Below the pieces are notes generated by a model. The model saw only the letters and a program-made list of their open reading frames with translations. It ran no database searches and was not told the DNA's origin. From assembly GCA_001910725.1 (NCBI GenBank), contig MJGA01000014.1, positions 124,001 through 188,000 on the forward strand: a stretch of DNA of 64,000 bases, in the 5' to 3' direction. This stretch comes from Phanerodontia chrysosporium. Its lineage: Eukaryota; Basidiomycota; Agaricomycetes; Polyporales; Phanerochaetaceae. A program made the position numbers and the translations under genes. This document shows, one piece after another, positions 39,901 to 50,992 of the stretch. Positions within the stretch are counted from its first letter, which is position 1. The number at the start of each line of letters is the position of its first letter.

Positions 39901-41635
39901 TCAGCTGGGCCCTCTGGCTTGGAACATGAAAATTCCGGTGCTGTGGGACGCACTGAAGTAAGCATGAGAAAGCGCCTCAGCGGCGGTAAGCCGCTCGCCG
40001 TGATCGTAGCGCAGGAGCTTGTCTAGGAGGTCGATGACCTCAGTCGTAATGTTCGATTTGTTGTCGGTGGTCATGAAGCGGGTCCAGGGCATCTTGGGGT
40101 GGCTGCGTCACGTTTCGTTATGAGGACAAATCGCGGGTAGAGGCTATATGACTTCAACATGCTGACCTCTCCAGGAGTCCGGGATTGTCCGTTCGGATAA
40201 ACAAGCCGTACTTCTCCAGGTATCGTTCAAAGGAGTCTGTACCCAGGACTTTCAAAATGCGCAGGAGCTGGTCCTCATTGTCCCGACCTCGGAAAAAATG
40301 TTCCTTGCGGAAGATCTGCGCAGGGGCATGGGACATGAGCCAAGAGCAAGCTCAGGAGGCGCTGTGGCAGCTGAGATGCTTACCATGGATGCCAGCATGC
40401 AACCAACACTCCATAGGTCCAAACTGTAGTCGTACTTCTTGTACTCAACCAGTAGTTCGGGTCCCTTGTAATACCGCGAGCCGACTCGGATGTGGTACTC
40501 CGTATCAGGGTGATAGAACTCGGCCAGACCCCAGTCGATCAGTCTGAGCTAGAGCACACGGTAAGCCGGCGGGTATCGTAGACTAGGGTTCCGGGTAATA
40601 CCTTGCGGTGTGCCCGGTCAAACATGACGTTGCCGGGCTTCACGTCTCGGTGCATGATCCCGCGAGAGTGAACGAAGTCGAGTGCCTACAAACGTCACCG
40701 ATGAATCAATAAGAGGGTTATCATGTAGCATTTGAGACATGTATGCGCACGCTAAGCAGCTGGAAGACGTAGTGTTTGATCTCGAGCTCCGTAAACGTAG
40801 GGTAGAGTTCCTTCCACTCCGTGTTTTGCACATACTCCATGATCAGGCTATTCGACCTCGAGGGTGGGTCGTGCACGACATCGAGCAGGCCCACAATGTT
40901 TGGGCCTCCGGCGAGGTTGCGTAGGATCTTGATCTCACGTCTGATCTTCCGCTTCGCGACAGGCTTCAAGACCTTGATCACGACGGTCTCTTCATTGGAC
41001 ATGTCTACGCCTTGGAATACCTTAGATGACTTTAGCTTTCGCTGTCTTACGTACAGTTGACACTCACTTCAGAGTACTTTCCGCCCCCGATGCGGGAGAT
41101 AATCTCGTAATTGTCCGGCACATTCCAGTCGATCCGTAAGCTTTCTGGAATACGAACCAGAAGATGAGCTTGTACTCTGCAACGGATGAATGGATGCAAG
41201 GCATGATGAACTTCCGATGTGGATAGGAGAGATGAGTTTGGCGACGAAATCGCCAACTGGCCCTGCGGCTGCGGTCGCCCTCGAACCCTCGAAGAACCTG
41301 GGCTTAGCAAACCCGCTGACTCGCAGACGTCCGCAAAGCGTCATATCGGGAGTTATCGTCTGTTGCGATTGGGCGCGACGCAGCTTCTGCACTATGTCTT
41401 TCAGGGTAGGAACGTGCCCGCCGGCGGGCTTCCATGGTCTCGCGATACGGAAGCGAGAACGTTCCAAGGATCGTGTCGGCTTGCGTTGCTACAGCGTCAT
41501 CTCTCGTCCGCCATACGAGCGAGAGTATCTCTGCGCAAGCACCCGACAGAGCCCGAGCAAGGGGGGTCGCCACATACCATAGTCGTACCACCCAGGTCCC
41601 AGCCGTGCGTTCACGTCCGCATACACGCGCGCCAT
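39901..41635 (-). CDS. CKA1: Casein kinase 2 catalytic subunit alpha
   Basis: A Ser/Thr kinase of the CK2 alpha type. Exon 1 (41635-41578) gives [19 protein letters not shown] and joins across a 433-bp intron to [20 protein letters not shown] (exon 2, 41144-41068; glycine loop GGGKYSE). Exon 3 (from 41020) holds [20 protein letters not shown] with the Lys-rich substrate-binding helix, and [12 protein letters not shown]. Later exons give [21 protein letters not shown] (the CK2-specific DWG in place of DFG), [40 protein letters not shown] and [20 protein letters not shown]. It ends ARGPS at 39901. Introns are typical except the first. The sequence is somewhat diverged for so conserved a kinase ([15 protein letters not shown]), so it could be a paralogue. 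Confidence 0.92.
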
Positions 41636-42446
41636 GTCGGTCGTCTCGAAGTTTCGTTACTATACAACAGGCCGATAGAGTACAAGTTCAGTAGGGGAAG
41701 GGGAGGTGCCGCGCTGGAGGGGTAGGGGCTGTTCAGCGGTGGTCGTCGGGCGTGAGCATCGTATTTGGCCACGACGCTCAGAGTCAAGCACAAAACAAGG
41801 GCCGAAACCGAGCGGCACGTCGGTAGCAGGCGCTGGCATGGAGCGCCCGGCGGGCTCCCGGACCCTAACCCCAGCACACCTCGTCCTCCTGCAGTGTCCC
41901 CGATCGCCCGGTTTAGCGCAGTACGATGCATGGCACAGCATAGCGTAAGGTCTTGAATGACACCGGAGGTTATAAAATACAGTTGCGTGATCCCGAAGAA
42001 ACGCGATCTCTCACCCTTATCTCGGTGTACCGACAATTCTCTCTGTTGTGCACGAATGTCAATCACATGAAATTCGGGGACGCAGCAACAAACGAACGAA
42101 CAAGACGACGCGGTATACGATTTTGGACCGTCTGCAGAATAAATCACGAGCGCGAGTAGAAGTACAGACAAATGCGAGTACAAGGTTATGAGGAGCTTGG
42201 CTAAGGTTACAAATTCGTGTATGTGATGTCGAAAGGTGGTGTCTACAACCAATAAAGATACCAGAAAGCAGGGGCGAGATATGATGAGAGCGACAACGAA
42301 AACAATTCAATCTATGAGCCACCATGAGATCCGAGCGAGAGGGGAAAGAGCGAGCCCGACGGCGCAGCGTAAGACGGGTGGTGCTTAGTGTCCAGAGTAT
42401 AAAATGCATCGCAAAAATGTTCGATGGAGAGAGTCCAAGGGGTTGG
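41636..42446. other. Intergenic region, no gene recognised
   Basis: Upstream of CK2 alpha and downstream of the zinc-module gene. AT-richer between 41950 and 42420. No coding pattern seen. Confidence 0.5.
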
Positions 42447-44435
42447 TCAGAGCATGCGGAGCACGTCACCCTCGAACGAGAATTCGCCTCGTTCTCGAAG
42501 GACCATCGCGGTCTTCGTGACCTCGGTCGTGTCAAAGTCTTCGTGTTTGTCAGGGGGGATGGCGGCGTTGAGGTATGTGACCAATGCGGCGATTGTGAGC
42601 TCATCCGTATGATCGTATGTCGTCCTGAACAAATATTGCACCGAGCGAGAGATGAACTCAATGCTGATCGCCGCGTGACCGTCAGCCCAATCCCACCGCA
42701 ACTGCACCGAAAACTTACCGGCCGGCGGGTGTGTCCAGATTGGCCATGCGGGCGTGAGGGGCGTCGTAATCCATGTCGGACTCGCCTTCCGCATCTTCGT
42801 CCCCGTCAGAACTGTTGAGCGCCGCCTCCTTCTGACGGAGGATCGCTCGCCGTTCCTCAATCTGACGGAGACGTTCAGCTTCGGCAAGCTGCCGCGCACG
42901 CTGTCTCTCCTGCTTCCTCTGGGCCTTGGCCTCATCGCCGGAGTCTACGCCTTCCTCCGATTCGACGTCCATGCTGTCTTCCCGCGTCCTGGAGAGCTCC
43001 TCCTGGCGGAGGGCTTCCATCTGGGCACGGTACTCCGCAAGCTCGGCCTCCTTCTGCGCACGCTTTTGCCTAGGAACACCGATAAGCCCCAGGTTCTGGC
43101 CAAATGAAACGGAAAGACACACTTCCTGTTGAGACATTTGCCCCTGTGCTGCTGCCAGGGATAGGCGCAGTACGAGCTGTCCTGCCGGAGCTGTACCCAT
43201 TTCTGACAGATGGTACAGAAGACGCGATTTGGCTCGACTTCGCCGATCAAAGGGTCAGACCGAAGCTGCGCGGCGCGCTGCTCAGCATTACGTCTTCGCG
43301 ATTCCTGCGAGGGGCAAAGTTGGACGGGTTGAGGTCTTTGAAGGAGGTGATTGAGACAGGAGATGCAAAAGTGGGAGCCTCTGACACAGGCTTAGTTGAC
43401 GTGAGCGGCGGCGTATTCAACGGTGTAGAGACGAGCGCCATGAGGTGCCTGGACGGCGGAGGTACGCTATCGGCTGTGGGAATGCTGAATGAAATAAATC
43501 GGCATGCGCGAGGGCGTGACAGCGGCAATACACCTACTTCGGATTGGCAGTCGAAACAACGGTGGAATTCACAGCGGCGGTGCTGACCGGCGTAGGACGG
43601 TTTTGGAGACAAGTCGTCCGGTGCTGAAGCCATGTCTGGACGGCCTGTGTGTCGTCGTTCGTGTTCAGCGGCACCCAGTGTTCGCAGATCTTGCAAAGCA
43701 CACGCTCGGAGTCGAACTTGCGGACTTGGGGGTCTGAGGCAAATAGCCCATTGCGGTCACCATTGGGCGGATTCTTGGAACTGCAGGACCTGAGTGACGA
43801 GTTACACGAAGCAAAGGTAGGACTCACGCCTTCTTCGTCAAGCAACTTTTGCGGTGAGCGTCCCACGGGATGGAACAGTAAGTGGAGTTTGGCCGTAACC
43901 GGATCCACTTGTCGCAGGACGCGCACAGCACTCGGTAGGCCTCGAACTGCGCGACGTACGGGTCGGAGCGCAGATAGTCAATGCGCTCCTCTTCGGTGCG
44001 TTTCGCGCGGCGGCGCTTTGGCTGTGGCACGACCGGTTCACCTTGGGACTCTGGGGTATACAGGACGGGATCGGCGACCGTGATCTGCTGCACTGCACTG
44101 GGGCTGCAGGGGTTGAGTACGCAGCGGGGCACGCGTGCGATCAGGACGCACCATTGCTGCCGGTGCAGGTCCCAGTGCTTGACGGTGAAGCCACCGGTCG
44201 CTTCATCTCTGAAGGATATGCTCGCTCTGCACGACTCGCAAGTGACGCGTCCCGTCTCGTACTCGTTCTGCGGGACCTTCCCGTCCGCGGGCTTGTCTGT
44301 GGCGCTGTCGTCTTCCGGGGGCGGCACGCCGGGGCCTTGGGGCGGGGCCTTGCGCTTCTGGGGTAGGCTAGAGGGGGGGCTCTGAGGGCGGGCCCCTGCG
44401 CTTGGGGGGCGCACGCACGTCGACTCTGAAGCCAT
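42447..44435 (-). CDS. Protein with four tandem CxxC-HxxxxC zinc-binding modules and a coiled coil, unknown function
   Basis: From the ATG at 44435 (MASESTCVRPPSAGARPQ). Four modules share the pattern RvxCxxC, W or hydrophobic residues, then W-x2-H-x4-C: at about 44249-44148 (RVTCESC), 43973-43839 (RVLCASCDKWIRLRPNSTYC), 43746-43606 (RVLCKICEHW) and 43250-43129 (RVFCTICQKWVQLRQDSSYC). Modules 2-4 are preceded by a similar leader (YLRSDPYV, LFASDPQV, LRSDPLI). A charged coiled coil follows (RKQERQRARQLAEAERLRQIEERR), then an acidic stretch, a ~54-bp intron starting GTAAGT, and a conserved-looking end (FEGDVLRML, stop at 42447). No family is known to me. The modules resemble a nucleic-acid- or protein-binding zinc finger repeated in tandem. 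Confidence 0.65.
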
Positions 44436-45955
44436 AGCACGCGACACAGACGATTGAGCGTAGATCCTGGGCACTGCACTCGGTAAGCGAGTCGCGGGAG
44501 GCGGGGGCGTACGTACTGGAACCCTATCCGCACCGTCAATACATGCCCTGGCCCTCCGTGGTGCACCCTGCGAGCGCGGTCGAGCTGGCGTACCGGGATG
44601 GGGATCCCTGGCGAGACGGGTGGCAGCAGACCAAGAGGGGTGTTCGCTCGTGGTTATAAAACAGGTTCGGGGAAGCGAAACATTTCAATGTGAGGAAATG
44701 ATTTCCAGAAATTGAAAAAACAACATGCCCCGCGAACGAAATATATCCCATGCCGAATATGGTAGCTTACTCTCCAACTGTTGATTCCCGCGTTCGCTGA
44801 CGGCAGGTCAGGGCTCGCCCCCCTTTCTCCATCGCCTCGCGAGACGTATGTCAGACATGGCGTACTCACCCCTGTTCTGTGCACACAGGCTCGCGCAGTG
44901 GCCATATTGTCGGCGAGATGCAATGTATGGACCAGAGGGCGACCAGCGCGGCGGTGTCCGTCCTGGGAACGCTCGTCTGGCGGGCTGTAATGTCGTACAT
45001 GCTGACTCCATCTTCCAAGGTTCTGTGATATGTCAAGTGCTTTGGGAAGTGCCCTGCTCCGTTCGCCCGCCCCTCATGGCTGCGTTCTCACCCTTTCGCA
45101 GCAAATCGTGGCTGTGCGACCGTGCACGGAGCAGCCATGCCTCTTTCAGCGCAGTTCTGTCGAGCATTTCCCGGAATCTCCTCTCTTGCAGTGCGCCGTC
45201 GGGTACCAGATACTCGACACGGCCGCCCTCCCTCTCTGCGAACCTGACGTGCTTCTTCTATCAGTAGCTTCCGCCGGCACCCAGATTGACGCGCTCTTTA
45301 GACGGGTCGGCCGTGCTTTCTCCATCGCACACACACACCTTCCATTCACCTCCCTTTCTTCCCTCTAGTCTGCGCTCGTTCTGCGCCCGAGACATACTGC
45401 AATGTTGCTCGGCGTTGGGGCCGCGCAGGACACACTCTTGGGCGGAGGCGCAGACACATGATATCACAAGGAGAATTCTGGATGCGTCCAGGCATGCGAC
45501 GCAGCGCATGGAACCGAGTAGGGGCCTATGCATTGCCAAACGAGTATGAACAGCTTGAGAACAAACTCAAATCAAACCCCGAGATATCATGAAGCGCATC
45601 GGAGCAGCCGTGTGTTTTCTATCTGTCATCAGCGAAGCAAGAAGGAAATAAGCATTCATTGGCCGCTGGTCATGAGACGAATATATGCGGATGTCGGCGG
45701 CGTCCTTTCGACGATATCGCAAGGACATAAGCGGCGGCGACATACTCGACATAGCGCGACAACACCCCCATCGATAAGTCGCCTCTCTCCAGCGTCTGCC
45801 CCACATGAACGACAAGGGTCCAGAGTGGTCAACATCCTGATATGTCCGCCCGTATTTCCGCCATTGCTTGAGCTTCTGTCCGAGCACGCGAAGCGGAAGA
45901 CGCCGCCGCCGCTTCATGCTCCACTGCGGGCGGTCCCACTTCTGCGGGGCGGCGT
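44436..45955. other. Intergenic region, no gene recognised
   Basis: 1.5 kb between the zinc-module gene start and the GLTP gene end. Several open frames on both strands were checked, but none shows a domain or credible splicing. Confidence 0.45.
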
Positions 45956-46908
45956 TCACACCCTCCCGTACCCTCCGCGCTCGAGGAAAGCCTTCATGCG
46001 GTTGACGATGCTCTCCAGACCCTGCAGCCACTTGTCGAGTTCTGCGTCGAATTTCTCATGAGACGTGCCCTCTGTCAGGCGGTTATAGAAGTCGCGTCGG
46101 TGTGGAACGGCTCTGATAGCGACCTGGGCGCAACGATCTCCGCATTATGCGACGGGCGAAAGATGCAGAAAGAGAACCGCCACGTACGGTGACGACCGAG
46201 CGCACGAGAAAAGTGTGGTGATGCTTCAAAACCGCATCGTAGGACCGCCGGAAACAAACATGCAATTCCGCGTTTCTGTCGGCCAGCATGTTCTGCAGTG
46301 CCTGACACGTAAACAGAAGGCCACTGTTCCAAGTTTGTCAGCAAACACAGGGGAGGGGCCTTCACACGGCGGCGGCCGCCACCTACCGTACGAGCCGCAC
46401 CAGGCAGGCCGTCGCATGGCGCTGGCCCTCTTTGGTCTCGTTCTGCACCAGGCTCTCGAGGGTGGCAGACAGCTCGGGCTTGGCCTCGTGTCGTGCCCGC
46501 ACGCCCTTCGGCGAACAGAGTTAGCCCTCTCTGATGGGCCCAATATGTTCGTGGGAGCCCGCGAACTCACAGCAATGTTGCTTCGCAGATCCGATTGCAC
46601 GAAACTGAAGACGCCTGTCCCAAGCAGGTCTGTCCGTACCGCGGTCAGATCACCGAGATGGAGGAAAGACAGTGGCTATCAGCAGCGTCGCGCACCGAAC
46701 ATGTTCATGAAATCATCCGACGCATGGAGGAAGGAGGCAGTGTCCACGCCGTCGTCGGTAATCGGCACGTCTGAGAAAGACTGGCGGGAGTGTCAGCGGT
46801 GGAAAGTTCGAAAAAAACGGGCGCAATGCAGGTCAGGGACCGGGGGATGCTATTAAGGGCACCCCCGGTCAGGCAACGTACCTTTGCAGTTTCGTAATAA
46901 GGGGCCAT
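45956..46908 (-). CDS. GLTP: Glycolipid transfer protein (GLTP family)
   Basis: A small cytosolic protein that shuttles glycosphingolipids between membranes. Six short exons: MAPYYETAK (ATG at 46908); SFSDVPITDDGVDTASFLHA; DLLGTGVFSFVQSDLRSNI; ARHEAKPELSATLESLVQNE; a central exon with GLLFTCQALQNML and the helix SYDAVLKHHHTFLVRSVV; and a last exon with VAIRAVPHRRDFYNRL and ELDKWLQGLESIVNRMKAFL, ending GGYGRV at 45956. The order matches the all-alpha GLTP fold, including the VQSDLRSNI and YDAVLKxHH segments that line the sugar-binding site. Introns are about 50-90 bp. Estimated length is about 200-210 residues, normal for the family. Confidence 0.92.
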
Positions 46909-47409
46909 TGTTGTATGGTGGTCGCTGTCGAGGGTGGGGACGGGGGCGATGGAAGTAGAGAGGAGGGCGGGCACTGGCCGATGCACGTCTGTGCGCTGGC
47001 CGCCGCGACAACGAGCAGATGGCGAACACGCCGCGCTGCCTCGAGGACGCTGTACGATAGCCGTGCCTCGCGACTTGTGGAGCAAGCTAGGTCCCAACTA
47101 TAGCAGATCCCGTTTTGGACCCAGGCTCCTTCCCAATGTTGTGGTCTGTCCATGAAAGAAGGTTCAGTGTATGCATCACACCAAGCCGGCCTTTGAGAAT
47201 ACAGGCCTTCTGGTGTTGCCCTATGGCAGTGTTTGTTGTGTTGCGCGTACGTTGTATGCGAGAGCCGCGTGCTCGGAACTTGCTCGCGATCTCTCTATGG
47301 GGTTAAGGTTCGGCTCAGGCGCTTCCCCTAACGGCGTCTATCAAAGCGCTCTCATAATCCCTGCCGGCTCGAGTCTCTCGTTCATCTCTACACTCTTGGG
47401 TCTCTCGTC
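46909..47409. promoter_or_regulatory. Divergent upstream region of GLTP and ZIM17
   Basis: 501 bp between two head-to-head start codons. No defined motif was recognised. Confidence 0.4.
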
Positions 47410-48028
47410 ATGCTTTCCAGGATTATTGTCAACGACTCGTTCACTGCACTTCGGCTTGTACGACATGCCGGTGCACGGCACCTACTGCGCAATACACGTT
47501 CGTCCTCAATGCTCCCGGTGCGCAAGGCACCCGGACTCGACAGCCGACTCTTCTCCTCGACATGTCTGCGGAGAGACGCGTCTGAAAAGCCTTCGTCGCA
47601 CACGCCTCCACCACCCTCATCTAGCTCCTCTGGGTCGCCACAATCTAGCCTCTCATTCCAAGCTCCAGAGCCCCGGCTATCCATCACGTTTACATGCACC
47701 GTGACCGATTGCGGCACGCGGTCCACGCATGAGTTCACCAGGAGGAGCTACATGAAGGGCATCGTCATCGTGCAATGTCCAGGCTGTGAGAACCGGTGAG
47801 TAATCGCACCTGCCACACCGGTGTGACAATGCGGCACACGAGTCCACGTTTCGTGTGAGTCTTTCAAGTCCGTACTGACGTGGTTTGACCTCCAGGCATC
47901 TGATTGCAGATCACTTGGGCTGGTTCAAGGAGAGCACAGAGGACGGCAAGCTGAAAACGATCGAGGACCTCATGCGGGCCAAAGGCGAGAAGGTTCGGCG
48001 AGGCAGCATAGACGGAATGGTGTCATAG
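47410..48028 (+). CDS. ZIM17: Mitochondrial DNL-type zinc finger protein (Zim17/Hep1)
   Basis: 172 residues in two exons, 47410-47795 and 47896-48028 (100-bp intron, GTGAGT donor, CTCCAG acceptor). The N-terminus is rich in Arg and Ser with few acids, a mitochondrial presequence (RLVRHAGARHLLRNTRSSS). The zinc domain reads FTCTVTDCGTRSTHEFTRR ... VIVQCPGCENRHLIADHLGW. It has two Cys pairs and the family tripeptide as DHL in place of DNL. Zim17 keeps mitochondrial Hsp70 (Ssc1) soluble in the matrix and so supports protein import. It is head-to-head with GLTP and tail-to-tail with GRX5. Confidence 0.95.
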
Positions 48029-48135
48029 AGTACACTCCGGAGGAATAGTGAGAGGTGGGCACGACCATCGGATTATATGAATACAGTACATTCCAGCGCA
48101 TGACTCGGAGTAATGAAATGAATAATTACCATCCA

Positions 48136-48764
48136 TCATGACTTTGCGGACTGGACCTTCGCTTCAACTTCCTCCAGCGGTGGCAGAACGCCCTTTTCCT
48201 CCAGCAGCTTCTCGAGCTCACCGCTTTGGTGCACTAGGGGGTCAATAATTAGCTGCGTACACAGTTCGCATGTGATAGTACAACGTACTGCTTAGGAGAA
48301 TATCGCACCCGCCGACAAATTCCCGTTAACGTACAGCTGGGGGATAGTCGGCCAGTCGCTAGAATGCCGTGAATAGGAAGATCATGAACAGCCTGATAAT
48401 CGACTCACGAGAACTCCTTGATGTCCTGCCTCAGCTGCTGATCCTCCAGCACGTTGAACGACTTGAACTTCTCCGGTGGTACGCCCTGCATCTCGAGAAT
48501 CTGGATGGCCGCTCTTGAGAAGCCGCACTGCGGCTGCTCTGGCGTGCCCTTCATGAACAGCACAACCGGTGTCGAGGTAATGGCGCGCTGGAGGTTTTGC
48601 CGTGCCTCGTCGGTGATGAACCGTCGGGCAATGGCAAACGAGCGCGGCGGAAGCACCGGTGCGACTCGGAGAGGCGAGAGCTGCGTTCAATTGTCAGCGA
48701 CGTGCGCCTCACCAAGAACGTGCACCAAACTGCTCACAGATGCGCGGAATGCTGTCCTGAACAT
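48136..48764 (-). CDS. GRX5: Mitochondrial monothiol glutaredoxin (Grx5), with an apparent one-base deletion
   Basis: Four exons: 48764-48738 (MFRTAFRAS), 48680 to about 48411 ([17 protein letters not shown] ... [20 protein letters not shown] with the CGFS active site), a third with [13 protein letters not shown], and a last with [19 protein letters not shown], ending at 48136. In the third exon the conserved GEFVGGCDI glutathione-binding segment is out of frame by one base: GGGAATTTGTCGG is read where GGGGAATTTGTCGG is needed (run at 48322-48324). The downstream exon and intron phases are intact, so a missing G in the consensus is more likely than a dead gene. Grx5 transfers Fe-S clusters in mitochondria and is normally essential or near-essential. 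Confidence 0.92.
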
Positions 48765-49036
48765 GGTGGGCAGAGGTGAAAGGTGAGGGTGGGTGGAACG
48801 CAGGAAAGGCGTTCGGTGTGCTGAGCTGAGAAATTCGGGCATGCAGGATTGGGCCATTGCTGAAGCGCTCCCGCGTGCCGCGCACGTGGCGACAGCTCTC
48901 GGCCGAATCGGGTAACGTAGAACGACCGGGGGCTTGACTACGACCTCCACCGTGAGTACCGCACCGCACCTTCCCAGGCTACTGCGTCTCAATTTTGGTG
49001 GTATGAATTGTGCAGACACTACGCCGGCGTGGCCTG
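48765..49036. promoter_or_regulatory. Divergent upstream region of GRX5 and the F-box gene
   Basis: 272 bp between head-to-head start codons. Nothing more specific was seen. Confidence 0.35.
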
Positions 49037-50894
49037 ATGGCGTCCGCTCGCACACACGACGTGTCTCAGCGTGGTGTCACCACGTTACTCGATCTCCCCA
49101 CCGAGGTCATCCTGCTCATACTGTCCGCAGTGGAAGCCGGAGACATCCTGAACATCAGAAAGGTGTGAGCCCTATCTCATGCTCTGGTACGCCAAGCCAA
49201 CTCATTGTATCTGCTCACTCCACGCCAATACAGACATGCAAAGCGCTTCGCGACATCTCTGAAGACAGGGCCCTATGGCTTGACATTTATTTCAACATGG
49301 CCCATCAGACGCGCTATGTTCTGCCCGGTGCTCCCTCGGACGAACTACTTGGGCTTCTGACGCGCCAGGAACTGGAGTCCCTGACACTCTCCCTGCAAGT
49401 CACTGAGCGACGATGGACGCTGCTCCGGGACGCCCCAACGCTTCTGGAGGCTCCTGGGTCCGTGCTATCCACAGAAGAGTCCATGCGCGCGGGTACCAGC
49501 ATTCTGAGCATGTCCATCCTGACTGATCGCTGGCTGATCGTTCTGTTTCAGGGTGACGTGCTCGAGATTTGGGACCTCTGCCCAAACTCTGGCGACAGTA
49601 GTGCTGGCATAACCAAGGGGTGGCATAGCCCTGAACCAAACGGAACGCGACAAGCCGAGTGCAAGATTGTTCATTCTGTGCAAGTGAATGGACCTTGCTC
49701 TATGTCGGCTGTCACCCTTGGAGAAGACGGTCGTAGTATTATCATGGCAGTCGGAAGGTGAGCATATGCATACCTGTCTTCTGGTCATGCTGATGCAATT
49801 TTCTGTCTTGCAAGTCAAGTGCAAACGCAAGTCCTAAGATTCAACCTTTCGAAAGGAGAAGCTGCCAGTTGTGAACATCTAGCCGCATTCGAGACTCCAT
49901 CACCTCTTTGGACGGTCCGAGCTCTTGACCCGACAACGCATACAGTTGTTTACAGCCACGCGGTGTCCATTTGCTTTGTAAATTGGAGTACGAAAAAGTA
50001 CTGCACCGTGACATCTGAAACAGAGGATGAGGAACTTGTAAGCGGTCCGTGTTCACTGCACGCTCCTGCTGAATGCATAGACAGTGGAGCAGTATCATCG
50101 GGGTCTCACTTCTGACATCGCACCACGTTTTATGCGTCAACACCAGATCTGTGGAGGTCTACACGTTAGACTTCGTTGAAGATCTACAACGGCCTCTGTC
50201 GCGCGGCACCGAACACAACCCGCTCTACCTGTACAATATAGGCCAGCGCCCTGCCGTGACCTACGAACACTCCATCCCAGGCGTGACGCTACGCGGCGTG
50301 TCCTTCAGCCAGCCCGAGACGACGCGCGACGCCGACACGCAGCGCGTCGCCGCGTCGCTCATGGCATACGACGTCCTGCGCGGGCTCTTCCACTTCTCCG
50401 TTGTGCTCACGCTGCCACCCGCGCCATGGCGCGGCGCACCCGTCCCGCTCGACGTCGCGTGCACCGTGCGCGGCGCGCACCACATGGCGCAGCTCGTCCC
50501 GCTCGCGGACCTCGTCGACGGCCGCGCGCCGCCGCGCAGCGGGTACACGCCGGGCTCGCGCGGGTTCATCTCCGCGTGCGCACTCGGCGCGCGCGGCCGC
50601 CGCGGCGTGTGGATCGAGCGCAAGCGCAACAACATGGGGCGCACCGTCTTCGGCTTCGCCGCTGCGGACGCGCGCGCGCCGCCGGGGCGCGAGGACGCGG
50701 AGCCGGAAATCGCGCCCCGGTGCATCTACGAGGTGCGCAACTCGGTCGATCTGCGAGGTGAGCGGCGTTCTCAGTGTTGGCGTGCGGTTCCCTGACGTAG
50801 CCTCCTCCAGATGATCTGACGCACTGCGCGTTCTCGGAGGTCACGGGGAAGATCGTACTGGGCACTCGGCGCGGCCAGGTCCTGCTTTTGTGAT
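49037..50894 (+). CDS. F-box domain protein
   Basis: It starts at the ATG at 49037 (MASARTHDVSQRG). The F-box is TLLDLPTEVILLILSAVEAGDILNIRK, then an intron, then TCKALRDISEDRALWLDI. The remainder of about 500 residues is a beta-rich segment with repeated hydrophobic strands (WLIVLFQGDVLEIWDL, YSHAVSICFVNW, HHVLCVNTRSVEVYTLDF) like the degenerate propeller of many mushroom F-box proteins. It ends GKIVLGTRRGQVLLL at 50894. Four or five introns. Probably a substrate receptor of an SCF ubiquitin ligase; the substrate is unknown. Such genes are highly expanded in basidiomycetes. Confidence 0.8.
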
Positions 50895-50992
50895 CTGATC
50901 CAGAACGACGAGAGAAACGTGATACAACAATGAATCTATTATACAGCAATGTTCGACAGCAAGACAGCGATGCGATTTTTGATGCGATGGAT

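Noticed and set aside
41069..41467. 132-codon minus-strand frame within CK2 alpha intron 1
   Set aside because: It runs through the intron into exon 2 in a different frame from the kinase and has no domain; the splice join with GTATGT and TTCCAG gives the correct kinase sequence.
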